Shown here piece after piece: positions 1 to 6,528 of a DNA stretch of 35,257 bases. The notes under the pieces are model-generated. The model ran no database searches, was not told the DNA's origin, and worked only from the letters and a program-made list of their open reading frames with translations. The stretch's first letter is position 1. Each line of letters begins with the position of its first letter. The DNA comes from Nautiliaceae bacterium (lineage in GTDB: Bacteria > Campylobacterota > Campylobacteria > Campylobacterales > Nautiliaceae). Location of the stretch: assembly GCA_027083695.1 (NCBI GenBank), contig JALWNI010000142.1, positions 1-35,257 of the forward strand, given 5' to 3'. The position numbers and the translations under genes are program-made.

Positions 1-1
1 A

Positions 2-928
2 AACAATATAAAGGGTTTGATTACAGGTAAAAATTTTGATACAAAAGTCCTTTTAAAAAATATAAAAAATTTCCATTTTCCAATTTTTAAAAACATACCA
101 ATTTCAGGATACAATAATTTGGTTTTTAAAATAACAGATAAACCTGTACTTTGGTCTGATTTTCAGGGAAATTTAAATATAAATAATATAATTATACCAA
201 TTACAAGCAAATTAAAAATTAATTTTTTTAATAATGAAAATTTTGTCTTTAACTTAAATGTAAATTCTTCTAAAATAATTGGAAAAATTAAAGGAATTAA
301 AAATAATAATTCATTAATAATCAACGGATTATTAAATAGGTTTGATTTGAATTTGATAAAAAAATCTGTGTTAGTGCCAGTTAAAGGTATAGTAACTTTA
401 AGATTCAAATATAATAATCAAAGTGATATTTTTACTTTTTTTTCTACATATTTTAATGGATACAGTGATGGAGATAATATAAATATTCAAATTAATATGC
501 CTTTGAAAAGATTTTTTAAATTTTTAAAAATCCCTCCAATACTTTCAGGGAAAATAAGCGGTAATATTATTATTAATAATAATAAAGGATATTTTAACCT
601 TTTAATTGAAAATGCCACTTTCATCCCTAATAAAATAATTAAAAAACTTGATTCAATTACCCATATAAAACTAGAAAAAATAAAAAGTACTTTCTTTTTA
701 AATGGTAGTTTTGATAATAAAAAGATAATTTTTGATTTTATAAGTAAAAATCAAAATTATTATATGTATCTTTCAAAGGGTATATATTATTATGAAGGGT
801 TTTATAATTTTGATTTTGATTTAAAAATTGATGATAATAATTTATATAAATTTAATATTACAAATGGACAAATTAAATTATTGCAGCATAATATTAATAA
901 ATTAGGATATGATATTTTAGTCGATTAA
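2..928 (+). CDS. AsmA-like envelope protein, C-terminal fragment
   Basis: The frame is open to the left edge of the window: the codons before the first possible start (TTG at 17) have no stop. This is therefore the 3' part of a longer gene, with about 308 residues visible. The protein is Asn/Lys/Ile-rich with repeating short beta-strand patterns (alternating hydrophobic residues, SGKISGNIIINN, TTFFLNGSFDNKK-like turns). This resembles the C-terminal beta-groove region of AsmA/YhdP/TamB-type proteins, which sit in the periplasm and help lipid transport to the outer membrane. No signal peptide or membrane helix is visible because the N-terminus is missing. The family call rests on composition and strand pattern, not on a diagnostic motif. 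It could also be another large repetitive periplasmic protein. Confidence 0.45.
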   Translation, partial: NNIKGLITGKNFDTKVLLKNIKNFHFPIFKNIPISGYNNLVFKITDKPVLWSDFQGNLNINNIIIPITSKLKINFFNNENFVFNLNVNSSKIIGKIKGIKNNNSLIINGLLNRFDLNLIKKSVLVPVKGIVTLRFKYNNQSDIFTFFSTYFNGYSDGDNINIQINMPLKRFFKFLKIPPILSGKISGNIIINNNKGYFNLLIENATFIPNKIIKKLDSITHIKLEKIKSTFFLNGSFDNKKIIFDFISKNQNYYMYLSKGIYYYEGFYNFDFDLKIDDNNLYKFNITNGQIKLLQHNINKLGYDILVD

Positions 929-939
929 TATCAACTATC

Positions 940-968
940 TTGACAAATTAAAATCAATATTGTATAAT
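940..968 (+). promoter_or_regulatory. Consensus sigma70 promoter for hsp20
   Basis: TTGACA (940-945), a 17-nt spacer and TATAAT (963-968) are a full match to the sigma70 consensus, with TG immediately before the -10 box. The predicted transcript starts near 975, which places the hsp20 start at 1002 behind a leader of about 27 nt. A perfect -35 box is unusual here, because the other promoters in the window show only an extended -10. Confidence 0.85.
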
Positions 969-1001
969 TTCATTAGAAAAATCCATTTAAAGGAGGGGAT
1001 G

Positions 1002-1424
1002 ATGTGGCCAACAGTATTTGATCCATTTAAAGAATTACAAGATATTGAAAGAAGACTTGGAGCAGTATTAAATGTAAATCAACCTGCAAATGAAGTTAAA
1101 AGTTTTACACCTGCCGTAAATGAAAAAGTAGATGAAAAAGGTTATCATTTAGAAATAGATTTACCGGGGGTTAAAAAAGAAAATATTGATATTTCAGTGA
1201 ATGATGGAATTTTAACAATTTCCGGGGAGAGAAAATTCGAAAAAAAAGAAGAGAAAGAAAATTACACAAGAATTGAAAGTTTCTTCGGTAGATTTGAGAG
1301 AAGTTTTAAATTACCTTCTGATGCGGATTTAGACAATATTGAGGCAAAATATGAAGATGGTGTTTTAAAAATATTTATTCCAAAAAAACAAAAAGCAGAA
1401 GGTAAAAAAATAGAAATTAAATAA
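1002..1424 (+). CDS. Small heat-shock protein, Hsp20/alpha-crystallin family
   Basis: This is a 140-residue ATP-independent holdase that binds unfolding proteins in the cytosol. The alpha-crystallin domain spans about residues 38-130, with the signatures YHLEIDLPGVKKENIDISV, LTISGERK and a second half ending in the conserved A-x-x-x-x-GVL motif (AKYEDGVLKIFIPK). A short N-terminal arm begins MWPTVFDPFKEL. The frame is open back to 960, but that region is the promoter. AGGAGG at 991-996 supports ATG 1002, with ATG 999 next to it as the alternative. It is a single gene unit bounded downstream by a hairpin. No CIRCE or HspR-type operator was recognised, so heat control is not demonstrated. Confidence 0.93.
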   Translation: MWPTVFDPFKELQDIERRLGAVLNVNQPANEVKSFTPAVNEKVDEKGYHLEIDLPGVKKENIDISVNDGILTISGERKFEKKEEKENYTRIESFFGRFERSFKLPSDADLDNIEAKYEDGVLKIFIPKKQKAEGKKIEIK

Positions 1425-1446
1425 GTTATATTAATTGAAAATTAAG

Positions 1447-1488
1447 TTTTTCTCTCCTTTTTGTTATAATACAAAAAAGGAGAGAAAA
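1447..1488 (+). promoter_or_regulatory. Near-perfect hairpin holding the permease promoter and RBS
   Basis: Two arms of about 16 nt (1447-1463 and 1472-1488) are inverted complements of each other (CTCTCC versus GGAGAG flanked by T/A runs, one extra A in the right arm). They enclose an 8-nt loop containing TATAAT (1465-1470). The right arm carries the Shine-Dalgarno sequence GGAGAG and the first base of the permease ATG. On readthrough RNA from hsp20 it would act as a terminator-like stem and would bury the RBS. RNA initiated at the internal -10 box would lack the left arm. The symmetry is seen directly. The regulatory reading is inference. Confidence 0.6.
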
Positions 1489-2777
1489 TGAACTTTTTAG
1501 AAAAGTTTTTTAAATTAAAAGATAAAAACACTACTGTCTCTACTGAAATTAGAGCCGGTTTTACTACTTTTCTGGCAATGATGTATATTGTTCCTGTAAA
1601 TGCTTCAATTATGAGTCTAACTGGTATGCCTTTTGATGCTTTAATTACAGCAACTGCTGTTGTTACTATAATCTCTACGATATTAAATGGAATATGGTCT
1701 AATACTCCTGTTGCTATGAGTGTTGGAATGGGGCTTAATGCATATTTTACATTTGGACTTGTTAAGGGGATGCATATTCCATGGCAGACAGCTCTTGGAA
1801 TTGTAATGATTTCAGGTCTTATTTTTTTAGCACTTTCATTTACAAAATTTAGAGTATGGGTACTTGATAGTGTGCCTGTGGATTTACGAAGAGCAATAAG
1901 TGCGGGAATTGGTGCTTTCATTGCTTTTATCGGTCTTAAAGGAATGGGGATAATTGTGAGTAATCCAGCTACTTTTGTATCTCTTGGGGATATAAAATCT
2001 CCTGATGTATTGCTTGGTATATTTGGTTTTTTGCTTGCAGCCGTTTTTTATTCTTACAGAATTAAAGGGGCATTTATTTTATCTATTGGCTTAACTTCAA
2101 TTGTAGCTTGGGTTTTAGGGCTTGCTAATTTACCAAAAGGTATTATTTCAATGCCAGCAAGCATTTTGCCAGTTGCATTCCATTTTGATTTAATAAGTGC
2201 TTTAAAACTTAGTCTTTTGCCGGTTATTATTACATTTTTGGTTACAGATATGTTTGATACAATTGGCACGCTTGCTGGAATAGGTCTTAGAGCCGGTCTT
2301 TTTAAAAATTCAAAAGAATTACAAAAAACACTTGAAGCTGATGCGGCTGCCACTGTAATAGGTGCAAGTCTTGGAACTTCTACTACTACCTCATTTATAG
2401 AGAGTGCAGCAGGTGTTGAAGAAGGTGGGAGAAGTGGGCTTACAGCAGTGGTAACTGGACTTTTATTTATTACTACACTTTTTTTCTTGCCTATATATAA
2501 AGCAATTCCGGATAATGCAATTTATCCTATTTTAGTAATGGTTGGTGTGTTAATGTTTAGCGAACTTAAAAATATAGATTTTAGCGACCATGTAATTGCG
2601 GTTAGCAGTTTTATAACTGTTATATTAATGCCTCTTACTTATTCAATTACGATAGGACTAAGTGCCGGATTTGTTTTATATTTAATTCTAGCACTATTAA
2701 AAAAAGAGTTTGATAAAATAAATATAGGCACTATTACACTTGCGTTGATAGGTTCTTTGGCTTTTATTTTCCATTAG
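1488..2777 (+). CDS. NCS2-family purine permease (adenine/guanine/hypoxanthine type)
   Basis: This 429-residue polytopic inner-membrane transporter of the AzgA/PbuG/YicO branch of NCS2 is probably a proton symporter for adenine, guanine or hypoxanthine. Recognisable segments are STEIRAGFTTFLAMMYIVPVN near the N-terminus, SVGMGLNAYFTFG in the TM3 substrate region, VPVDLRRAISAGIGAFIAFIGLKG, FLVTDMFDTIGTLAGI, and ASLGTSTTTSFIESAAGVEEGGRSGLTAV in the TM8-10 region. The length is normal for the family. Translation starts at ATG 1488 behind GGAGAG. The neighbouring genes do not indicate a specific substrate, and the exact base preference cannot be read from the sequence. Confidence 0.93.
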   Translation: MNFLEKFFKLKDKNTTVSTEIRAGFTTFLAMMYIVPVNASIMSLTGMPFDALITATAVVTIISTILNGIWSNTPVAMSVGMGLNAYFTFGLVKGMHIPWQTALGIVMISGLIFLALSFTKFRVWVLDSVPVDLRRAISAGIGAFIAFIGLKGMGIIVSNPATFVSLGDIKSPDVLLGIFGFLLAAVFYSYRIKGAFILSIGLTSIVAWVLGLANLPKGIISMPASILPVAFHFDLISALKLSLLPVIITFLVTDMFDTIGTLAGIGLRAGLFKNSKELQKTLEADAAATVIGASLGTSTTTSFIESAAGVEEGGRSGLTAVVTGLLFITTLFFLPIYKAIPDNAIYPILVMVGVLMFSELKNIDFSDHVIAVSSFITVILMPLTYSITIGLSAGFVLYLILALLKKEFDKINIGTITLALIGSLAFIFH

Positions 2778-2778
2778 T

Positions 2779-2797
2779 TTTCCTTTATTAAAGGAAA
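2779..2797 (+). terminator. Possible terminator hairpin after the permease gene
   Basis: TTTCCTTT and AAAGGAAA form an 8-bp stem around a 3-nt loop directly after the permease stop codon. The following sequence is T-rich but has no clean U-tract, so termination is plausible rather than certain. Confidence 0.4.
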
Positions 2798-2866
2798 TAT
2801 TGTAACAAATTTCTTCTTTTTTCTTTTGTTTTCTATGTAATATTTTCTATCTTTATATGGTTATTA

Positions 2867-2875
2867 TGATATAAT
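2867..2875 (+). promoter_or_regulatory. Extended -10 promoter of the rpmJ operon
   Basis: TGA-TATAAT (TATAAT at 2870-2875) is an extended -10 box with only T-rich sequence upstream, the usual Campylobacterota form. The start point is expected near 2881-2883, which is the first base of the CCCCC run that opens the structured leader. Confidence 0.7.
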
Positions 2876-2880
2876 TCCAT

Positions 2881-2976
2881 CCCCCTGAACACAAATGAGG
2901 CTTTGCAATAATTACGGAATTATTGCAAGGGCTGGCCGTTGTGCCTAAGGGGATAAAGTTAATTTTAAGGGGATAA
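2881..2976 (+). promoter_or_regulatory. Structured 5' leader RNA of the ribosomal operon
   Basis: Three nested helices can be drawn. P1 pairs CCCC (2881-2885) with GGGG (2949-2952). P2 pairs CACAA (2890-2894) with TTGTG (2939-2943). P3 is a 13-bp stem of 2901-2913 with 2918-2930 closing an ACGG tetraloop. The asymmetric internal loop between P2 and P3 is G-rich (ATGAGG / GCTGGCCG). The 11-nt sequence TAAGGGGATAA occurs twice, at 2946-2956 and at 2966-2976. The second copy is the rpmJ Shine-Dalgarno region, so the 5' CCCC could pair with either copy. I match it to no Rfam family from memory. It may be a ribosomal-protein autoregulatory leader. Confidence 0.6.
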
Positions 2977-2978
2977 TA

Positions 2979-3092
2979 ATGAAAGTTAGAGCATCAGTTA
3001 AAAAAATTTGCCCTAAATGTAAAATTGTTAAAAGAAAAGGTGTTATTAGGGTAATTTGTGAAAATCCAAAACACAAACAAAGACAAGGATAA
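2979..3092 (+). CDS. rpmJ: 50S ribosomal protein L36
   Basis: This 37-codon gene encodes the smallest large-subunit protein, which packs near the L6/L16 region of 23S rRNA. The protein begins [17 protein letters not shown] and continues to the conserved tail [11 protein letters not shown]. The zinc ligands C-x2-C, C and H of the zinc-binding form are all present. The start is fixed by AAGGGGATAATAATG. It is the first gene of a six-gene operon and is followed after 3 nt by rpsM. In relatives I would expect infA just upstream; here a leader RNA and an unrelated permease gene occupy that position. Confidence 0.97.
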   Translation: MKVRASVKKICPKCKIVKRKGVIRVICENPKHKQRQG

Positions 3093-3095
3093 AAC

Positions 3096-3464
3096 ATGGC
3101 AAGAATTGCGGGTATAGATTTACCAAAAAACAAAAAAATTGAATATGCACTTCCATATATTTATGGAATCGGACTTACAACAAGTAGAAAAATTCTTAAA
3201 GACACAGGAATTGATCCTGAAAAAAGAGTTTATGAGCTTACAGAAGATGAAATTTCAATTTTAAATAAAGAAATTCAAAATAACTATATAGTTGAAGGTG
3301 AACTTAGAAAAATTGTTCAGCTTAATATTAAAGAACTCATGGATTTAGGATGTTATAGAGGTCTAAGACACAGACGCGGTCTTCCAGTTAGAGGACAAAG
3401 AACTAAAACAAATGCCAGAACTAGAAAAGGCAAAAGAAAAACTGTTGGTGCAAAAGCTAAATAA
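3096..3464 (+). CDS. rpsM: 30S ribosomal protein S13
   Basis: This is a 122-residue small-subunit head protein that contacts the P-site tRNA and L5. The N-terminal helix-two-turn-helix region starts [19 protein letters not shown], and [11 protein letters not shown] follows. The C-terminal basic tail carries the family signature [29 protein letters not shown]. Full length. It sits second in the operon, 3 nt after rpmJ and 10 nt before rpsK, so it is translationally coupled or nearly so. Confidence 0.98.
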   Translation: MARIAGIDLPKNKKIEYALPYIYGIGLTTSRKILKDTGIDPEKRVYELTEDEISILNKEIQNNYIVEGELRKIVQLNIKELMDLGCYRGLRHRRGLPVRGQRTKTNARTRKGKRKTVGAKAK

Positions 3465-3474
3465 GGGGAGTTAA

Positions 3475-3867
3475 ATGGCGAAAAGAAAAGTAACAAAAAA
3501 GAAAAAAATTAAAAAACAAGTAGGAAGAGGAGTAGTTTATATATCAGCTACTTTTAATAATACAATGATTACCGTAACTGATGAAATGGGAAATGCACTT
3601 TGTTGGAGCAGTGCAGGTGCACTTGGATTTAAAGGAAGTAAAAAATCAACTCCGTTTGCAGCTCAGCAAGCAGTAGAAGATGTAATGGCAAAAGCAAAAG
3701 AATACGGAATTAAAGAAGTAGGAATTAAAGTACAAGGACCAGGAGGTGGTAGAGAAACAGCTATTAAAACAGTAGGTGCTACTGAGGGTATTAAAGTATT
3801 ATGGATGAAAGATATTACTCCTCTACCACATAATGGTTGTAGACCAAGAAAAAGAAGAAGGGTGTAA
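3475..3867 (+). CDS. rpsK: 30S ribosomal protein S11
   Basis: This is a 130-residue platform protein of the small subunit that helps shape the mRNA exit region. A lysine-rich N-terminus ([14 protein letters not shown]) precedes the conserved core [47 protein letters not shown]-like motif and the C-terminal signature [18 protein letters not shown]. Full length. AAGGGGAG provides the RBS, and only 2 nt separate it from rpsD. Confidence 0.98.
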   Translation: MAKRKVTKKKKIKKQVGRGVVYISATFNNTMITVTDEMGNALCWSSAGALGFKGSKKSTPFAAQQAVEDVMAKAKEYGIKEVGIKVQGPGGGRETAIKTVGATEGIKVLWMKDITPLPHNGCRPRKRRRV

Positions 3868-3869
3868 CA

Positions 3870-4496
3870 ATGGCTAGATATACAGGACCTGTTGAAAGAA
3901 TAGAAAGAAGACTTGGAGTATCACTTGAACTTAAAGGTGAGAGAAGATTAGCTGGTAAAAGTGCGCTTGATAGAAGACCTTATGCACCGGGTCAACACGG
4001 ACAAAGAAGAACTAAAATTTCTGAATATGGACAACAGTTAAGAGAAAAACAAAAAATCAAATATTATTATGGTGTACTTGAAAAACAATTTAGAAAATTC
4101 TTTAAAGAAGCAAACAGACAAGAAGGTTCAACTGGGGAAAACCTTATTAAACTTCTTGAAAGAAGACTTGATAATGTAATTTACAGAATGGGATTTGCAA
4201 CAACTAGAAGATTTGCAAGACAGCTTGTAACACATGGTCATATTTTAGTAAATGGCAAAAAAGTAAATATTCCATCATATCTTGTAAAAGAAGGTGATAG
4301 AATAGAAATTAAAGAAAAATCAAAAAACAATCCTCAAATTCAAAGAGCATTAGAACTTACTGCTCAAACAGGTATTGCACCATGGGTTGATGTAGATAAA
4401 GAAAAAATGGTTGGAGTATTCCAAAGAGTACCTGAGAGAAGTGAAGTAAATATTCCAGTAGATGAAAGACTAGTAGTTGAGTTATACTCTAAATAA
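3870..4496 (+). CDS. rpsD: 30S ribosomal protein S4 (zinc-free form)
   Basis: This 208-residue protein is a primary 16S rRNA binder and assembly initiator. The N-terminal region ([23 protein letters not shown]) has Val/Glu where the zinc form has a four-Cys knuckle, so this is the C-minus type. The S4 RNA-binding domain begins near residue 95: [37 protein letters not shown]. In E. coli S4 represses its own operon by binding the leader. Whether S4 binds the leader described here is unknown but worth testing. It is followed by rpoA after 13 nt. Confidence 0.98.
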   Translation: MARYTGPVERIERRLGVSLELKGERRLAGKSALDRRPYAPGQHGQRRTKISEYGQQLREKQKIKYYYGVLEKQFRKFFKEANRQEGSTGENLIKLLERRLDNVIYRMGFATTRRFARQLVTHGHILVNGKKVNIPSYLVKEGDRIEIKEKSKNNPQIQRALELTAQTGIAPWVDVDKEKMVGVFQRVPERSEVNIPVDERLVVELYSK

Positions 4497-4509
4497 TAGG
4501 GGCTAAAAA

Positions 4510-5514
4510 ATGAATAAAATAAAAACAGAAGTTTTAATTCCTAGTGAATTCACATATAAAAAAGAAGACAACAAAGCGGTTATCGAAGTATATCCTTTCG
4601 AAGCCGGCTTTGGTGTAAGTGTAGCCCATCCAATTAGAAGGACATTAATTTCAGCAACATTGGGATATGCTCCTGTGGCGTTGCAAATCGAAGGAGTAAA
4701 ACACGAATTTGATTCGCTTAAAGGAATGCTTGAAGATGTTGCAAGTTTCATTATTAATCTTAAAAATATAAGATTTAAAATAAAAGATGAAAGCAAAAAT
4801 GAAGTTACAATAAATTATCATTTTGTAGGACCAAAAGAAATCAGAGGCGAAGATTTAATAAACGATGAAGTGGATGTAGTTACACCAAATGAATATATCG
4901 CAACACTTAATGATGAAGGTGAACTGAAATTGTCTTTAATTATTAAAAAAGGTATGGGATTTGTAGCTGTTGAAAATTACAGAGATGAACTTCCAGATGG
5001 TTATATAGGACTTGATGCATATTTTAGTCCAATTAAAAAAGTTGTTTATAATATTGAAAATATACTTGTTGAAGATGATCCTAATTTTGAAAAAGTAATT
5101 TTTGAAGTTGAAACAGATGGCCAAATTGATCCAATTGATGCATTTAAAGATGCGGTAAATACATATTTAAATCAATTTGCGGTATTTTCAAAAGAATTTA
5201 AACTTGAAACAAAACAAAAAGAAGAAGTGGAACTTCCAGAAGAATATAATGTATTATTTGAACCTATTGAAAATTTAAATCTTAGAAGTAGAAGCTTTAA
5301 CGCGCTTGATAGAGCGGGTATAAGATTTATTGGTGAACTTGTATTAATGGGTAAAGAAAAAATTGCAAATGTTAAGAATCTTGGAACAAAATCACTTGAA
5401 GAAATATTTGAAAAACTTGAAGAAATTGGATTTTCTTTAAGCAAACCATTGCCGCTTAATATAAAAAAAGTTGTAGAAGAAAAGATAGCAAAATTAAAGG
5501 AGAGTGAATCATGA
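4510..5514 (+). CDS. rpoA: RNA polymerase alpha subunit
   Basis: This 334-residue subunit nucleates core polymerase assembly through its N-terminal domain (about residues 1-230, with [30 protein letters not shown]). It binds UP-element DNA and activators through its C-terminal domain (about 250-320: [31 protein letters not shown]). The Arg that aligns with E. coli R265 (RSFN) is retained, so DNA minor-groove contact is expected. The N-terminal domain is more divergent from E. coli than the C-terminal domain, which fits Campylobacterota. Its stop overlaps the rplQ start (ATGA). Confidence 0.97.
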   Translation: MNKIKTEVLIPSEFTYKKEDNKAVIEVYPFEAGFGVSVAHPIRRTLISATLGYAPVALQIEGVKHEFDSLKGMLEDVASFIINLKNIRFKIKDESKNEVTINYHFVGPKEIRGEDLINDEVDVVTPNEYIATLNDEGELKLSLIIKKGMGFVAVENYRDELPDGYIGLDAYFSPIKKVVYNIENILVEDDPNFEKVIFEVETDGQIDPIDAFKDAVNTYLNQFAVFSKEFKLETKQKEEVELPEEYNVLFEPIENLNLRSRSFNALDRAGIRFIGELVLMGKEKIANVKNLGTKSLEEIFEKLEEIGFSLSKPLPLNIKKVVEEKIAKLKESES

Positions 5515-5879
5515 GACATAAACATGGATACAGAAAGCTTGGAAGAGATTCTGAGCATAGAGCTGCACTTTTAAGAAATCTTGCTTGTGACTTGATTGAA
5601 AACGGTAGAATTAACACTACTGTCCCAAAAGCAAAAGAGCTTAGAAGATATATCGAAAAAATCATTACAAGAGCAAAAGTAAATGATTTGAATACTCACA
5701 GATATGTATATTCAAAATTAGGATCAAATGAAAGAGCAAAAGCGGCAACTAAAAAAGTTATAGAAGAAATTGCACCAAAATTTGAAAATAGAAATGGTGG
5801 TTATACAAGAATTATTAAAACTAATTTCAGAAGAGGTGATGCAGCAGAAATGTGTATAATTGAAATTATTGCTGAGTAA
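5511..5879 (+). CDS. rplQ: 50S ribosomal protein L17
   Basis: This is a 122-residue large-subunit protein near the exit-tunnel side of 23S rRNA. The family N-terminus [20 protein letters not shown] is intact, followed by [20 protein letters not shown]. The C-terminal region ends in [24 protein letters not shown]. It overlaps rpoA by 4 nt (ATGA), and AAGGAGAG lies just upstream. It is the last gene of the ribosomal operon. nfu follows after 9 nt with no visible terminator, so readthrough is likely. Confidence 0.98.
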   Translation: MRHKHGYRKLGRDSEHRAALLRNLACDLIENGRINTTVPKAKELRRYIEKIITRAKVNDLNTHRYVYSKLGSNERAKAATKKVIEEIAPKFENRNGGYTRIIKTNFRRGDAAEMCIIEIIAE

Positions 5880-5888
5880 GGATAAATA

Positions 5889-6185
5889 ATGGCTGAAATC
5901 CCTTTTTCTAATGAAGAATTAAAAGAAGCAGTGGCGGGTGTTTTAGAAGAAATCCGTCCTATGCTTCAAATGGATGGAGGAGATGTTACTTTAATTGATG
6001 TAAGAAAACCAATTGTTTTTGTTCAATTACAAGGCGGATGTGTAGGATGTGCAAGTGCAGGGGCTACACTAAAATATGGTATAGAAAAAGCATTAAAAGA
6101 AAAAATACATCCTGATTTAGTAGTAATGAATGTACCTCATGGATATGAGGATAAATTAGATGAACTTGCGAAATATTCATTTTGA
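5889..6185 (+). CDS. NifU C-terminal-domain iron-sulfur scaffold/carrier
   Basis: This 98-residue protein consists of one Nfu domain. It carries a labile Fe-S cluster between two protomers and passes it to client enzymes. The diagnostic CxxC is in QGGCVGCASAGATLKYGIE, preceded by LQMDGGDVTLIDV. There is no A-type or IscU-like N-terminal domain, so it is the short Nfu form. As I recall, Campylobacter also places this gene two genes before murE. Its last 26 nt overlap the next gene. Confidence 0.93.
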   Translation: MAEIPFSNEELKEAVAGVLEEIRPMLQMDGGDVTLIDVRKPIVFVQLQGGCVGCASAGATLKYGIEKALKEKIHPDLVVMNVPHGYEDKLDELAKYSF

Positions 6186-6528
6186 TTTAAAAGCTCTTCT
6201 TGAAGAAGCTATAAATAAAAAAGATTATAAAAAAGCTCTAAAAATAATCAATGAGCTTATAGCTTCTCCTAAATCAGTTAATGCGGAAGAAATTGATGGT
6301 ATCTTTTTTAAAGATATAAAAGATATTGTAAAATCAAAAGAAGATTTAGAAAATATTTTATTATCAACAAAAGTATTGTTTGAAAAAAAAGAAGAGTTAC
6401 TTGAATTTTTTGAGATGCTTTTGAAATATGGATTTAAAGAAAATGCAATAAGTTATTTTGAAGACTTGGTTTCCCAAATTGATGATATTGAGATAATTGA
6501 TGGATTTAATTCATTACTTACAAAATGA
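6160..6528 (+). CDS. Conserved small helical protein of unknown function
   Basis: This is a 122-residue acidic, lysine-rich, probably all-helical protein without a signal peptide. I do not recognise a named domain. It begins MNLRNIHFDLKALLEEAIN, and two helical halves look weakly repetitive (IINELI..., LLKYGFKENAISYFE...). It starts inside nfu (26-nt overlap, GAGGAT as RBS) and ends inside murE (29-nt overlap). This tight coupling argues for a real gene. A hypothetical ORF occupies the same slot between nfu and murE in Campylobacter as I remember it. Function unknown. Confidence 0.75.
   Translation: MNLRNIHFDLKALLEEAINKKDYKKALKIINELIASPKSVNAEEIDGIFFKDIKDIVKSKEDLENILLSTKVLFEKKEELLEFFEMLLKYGFKENAISYFEDLVSQIDDIEIIDGFNSLLTK

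Noticed and set aside
960-1001. An upstream start for hsp20 adding 14 residues (MYNFIRKIHLKEGM)
   Set aside because: This stretch contains the -10 box and the RBS, so it precedes or spans the transcription start. ATG 1002 fits the Shine-Dalgarno spacing.
1442-1921. A 159-codon open frame on the minus strand over the NCS2 gene
   Set aside because: It is antisense to a clearly conserved permease, has no family resemblance and simply mirrors the permease codons.
2881-2952. A tRNA, 4.5S SRP RNA or known riboswitch (TPP, fluoride, c-di-GMP, ZTP) upstream of rpmJ
   Set aside because: The fold has no T-loop or anticodon arm and lacks the SRP tetraloop region (GGAAG...AGCA). None of the conserved riboswitch core sequences I know could be found.
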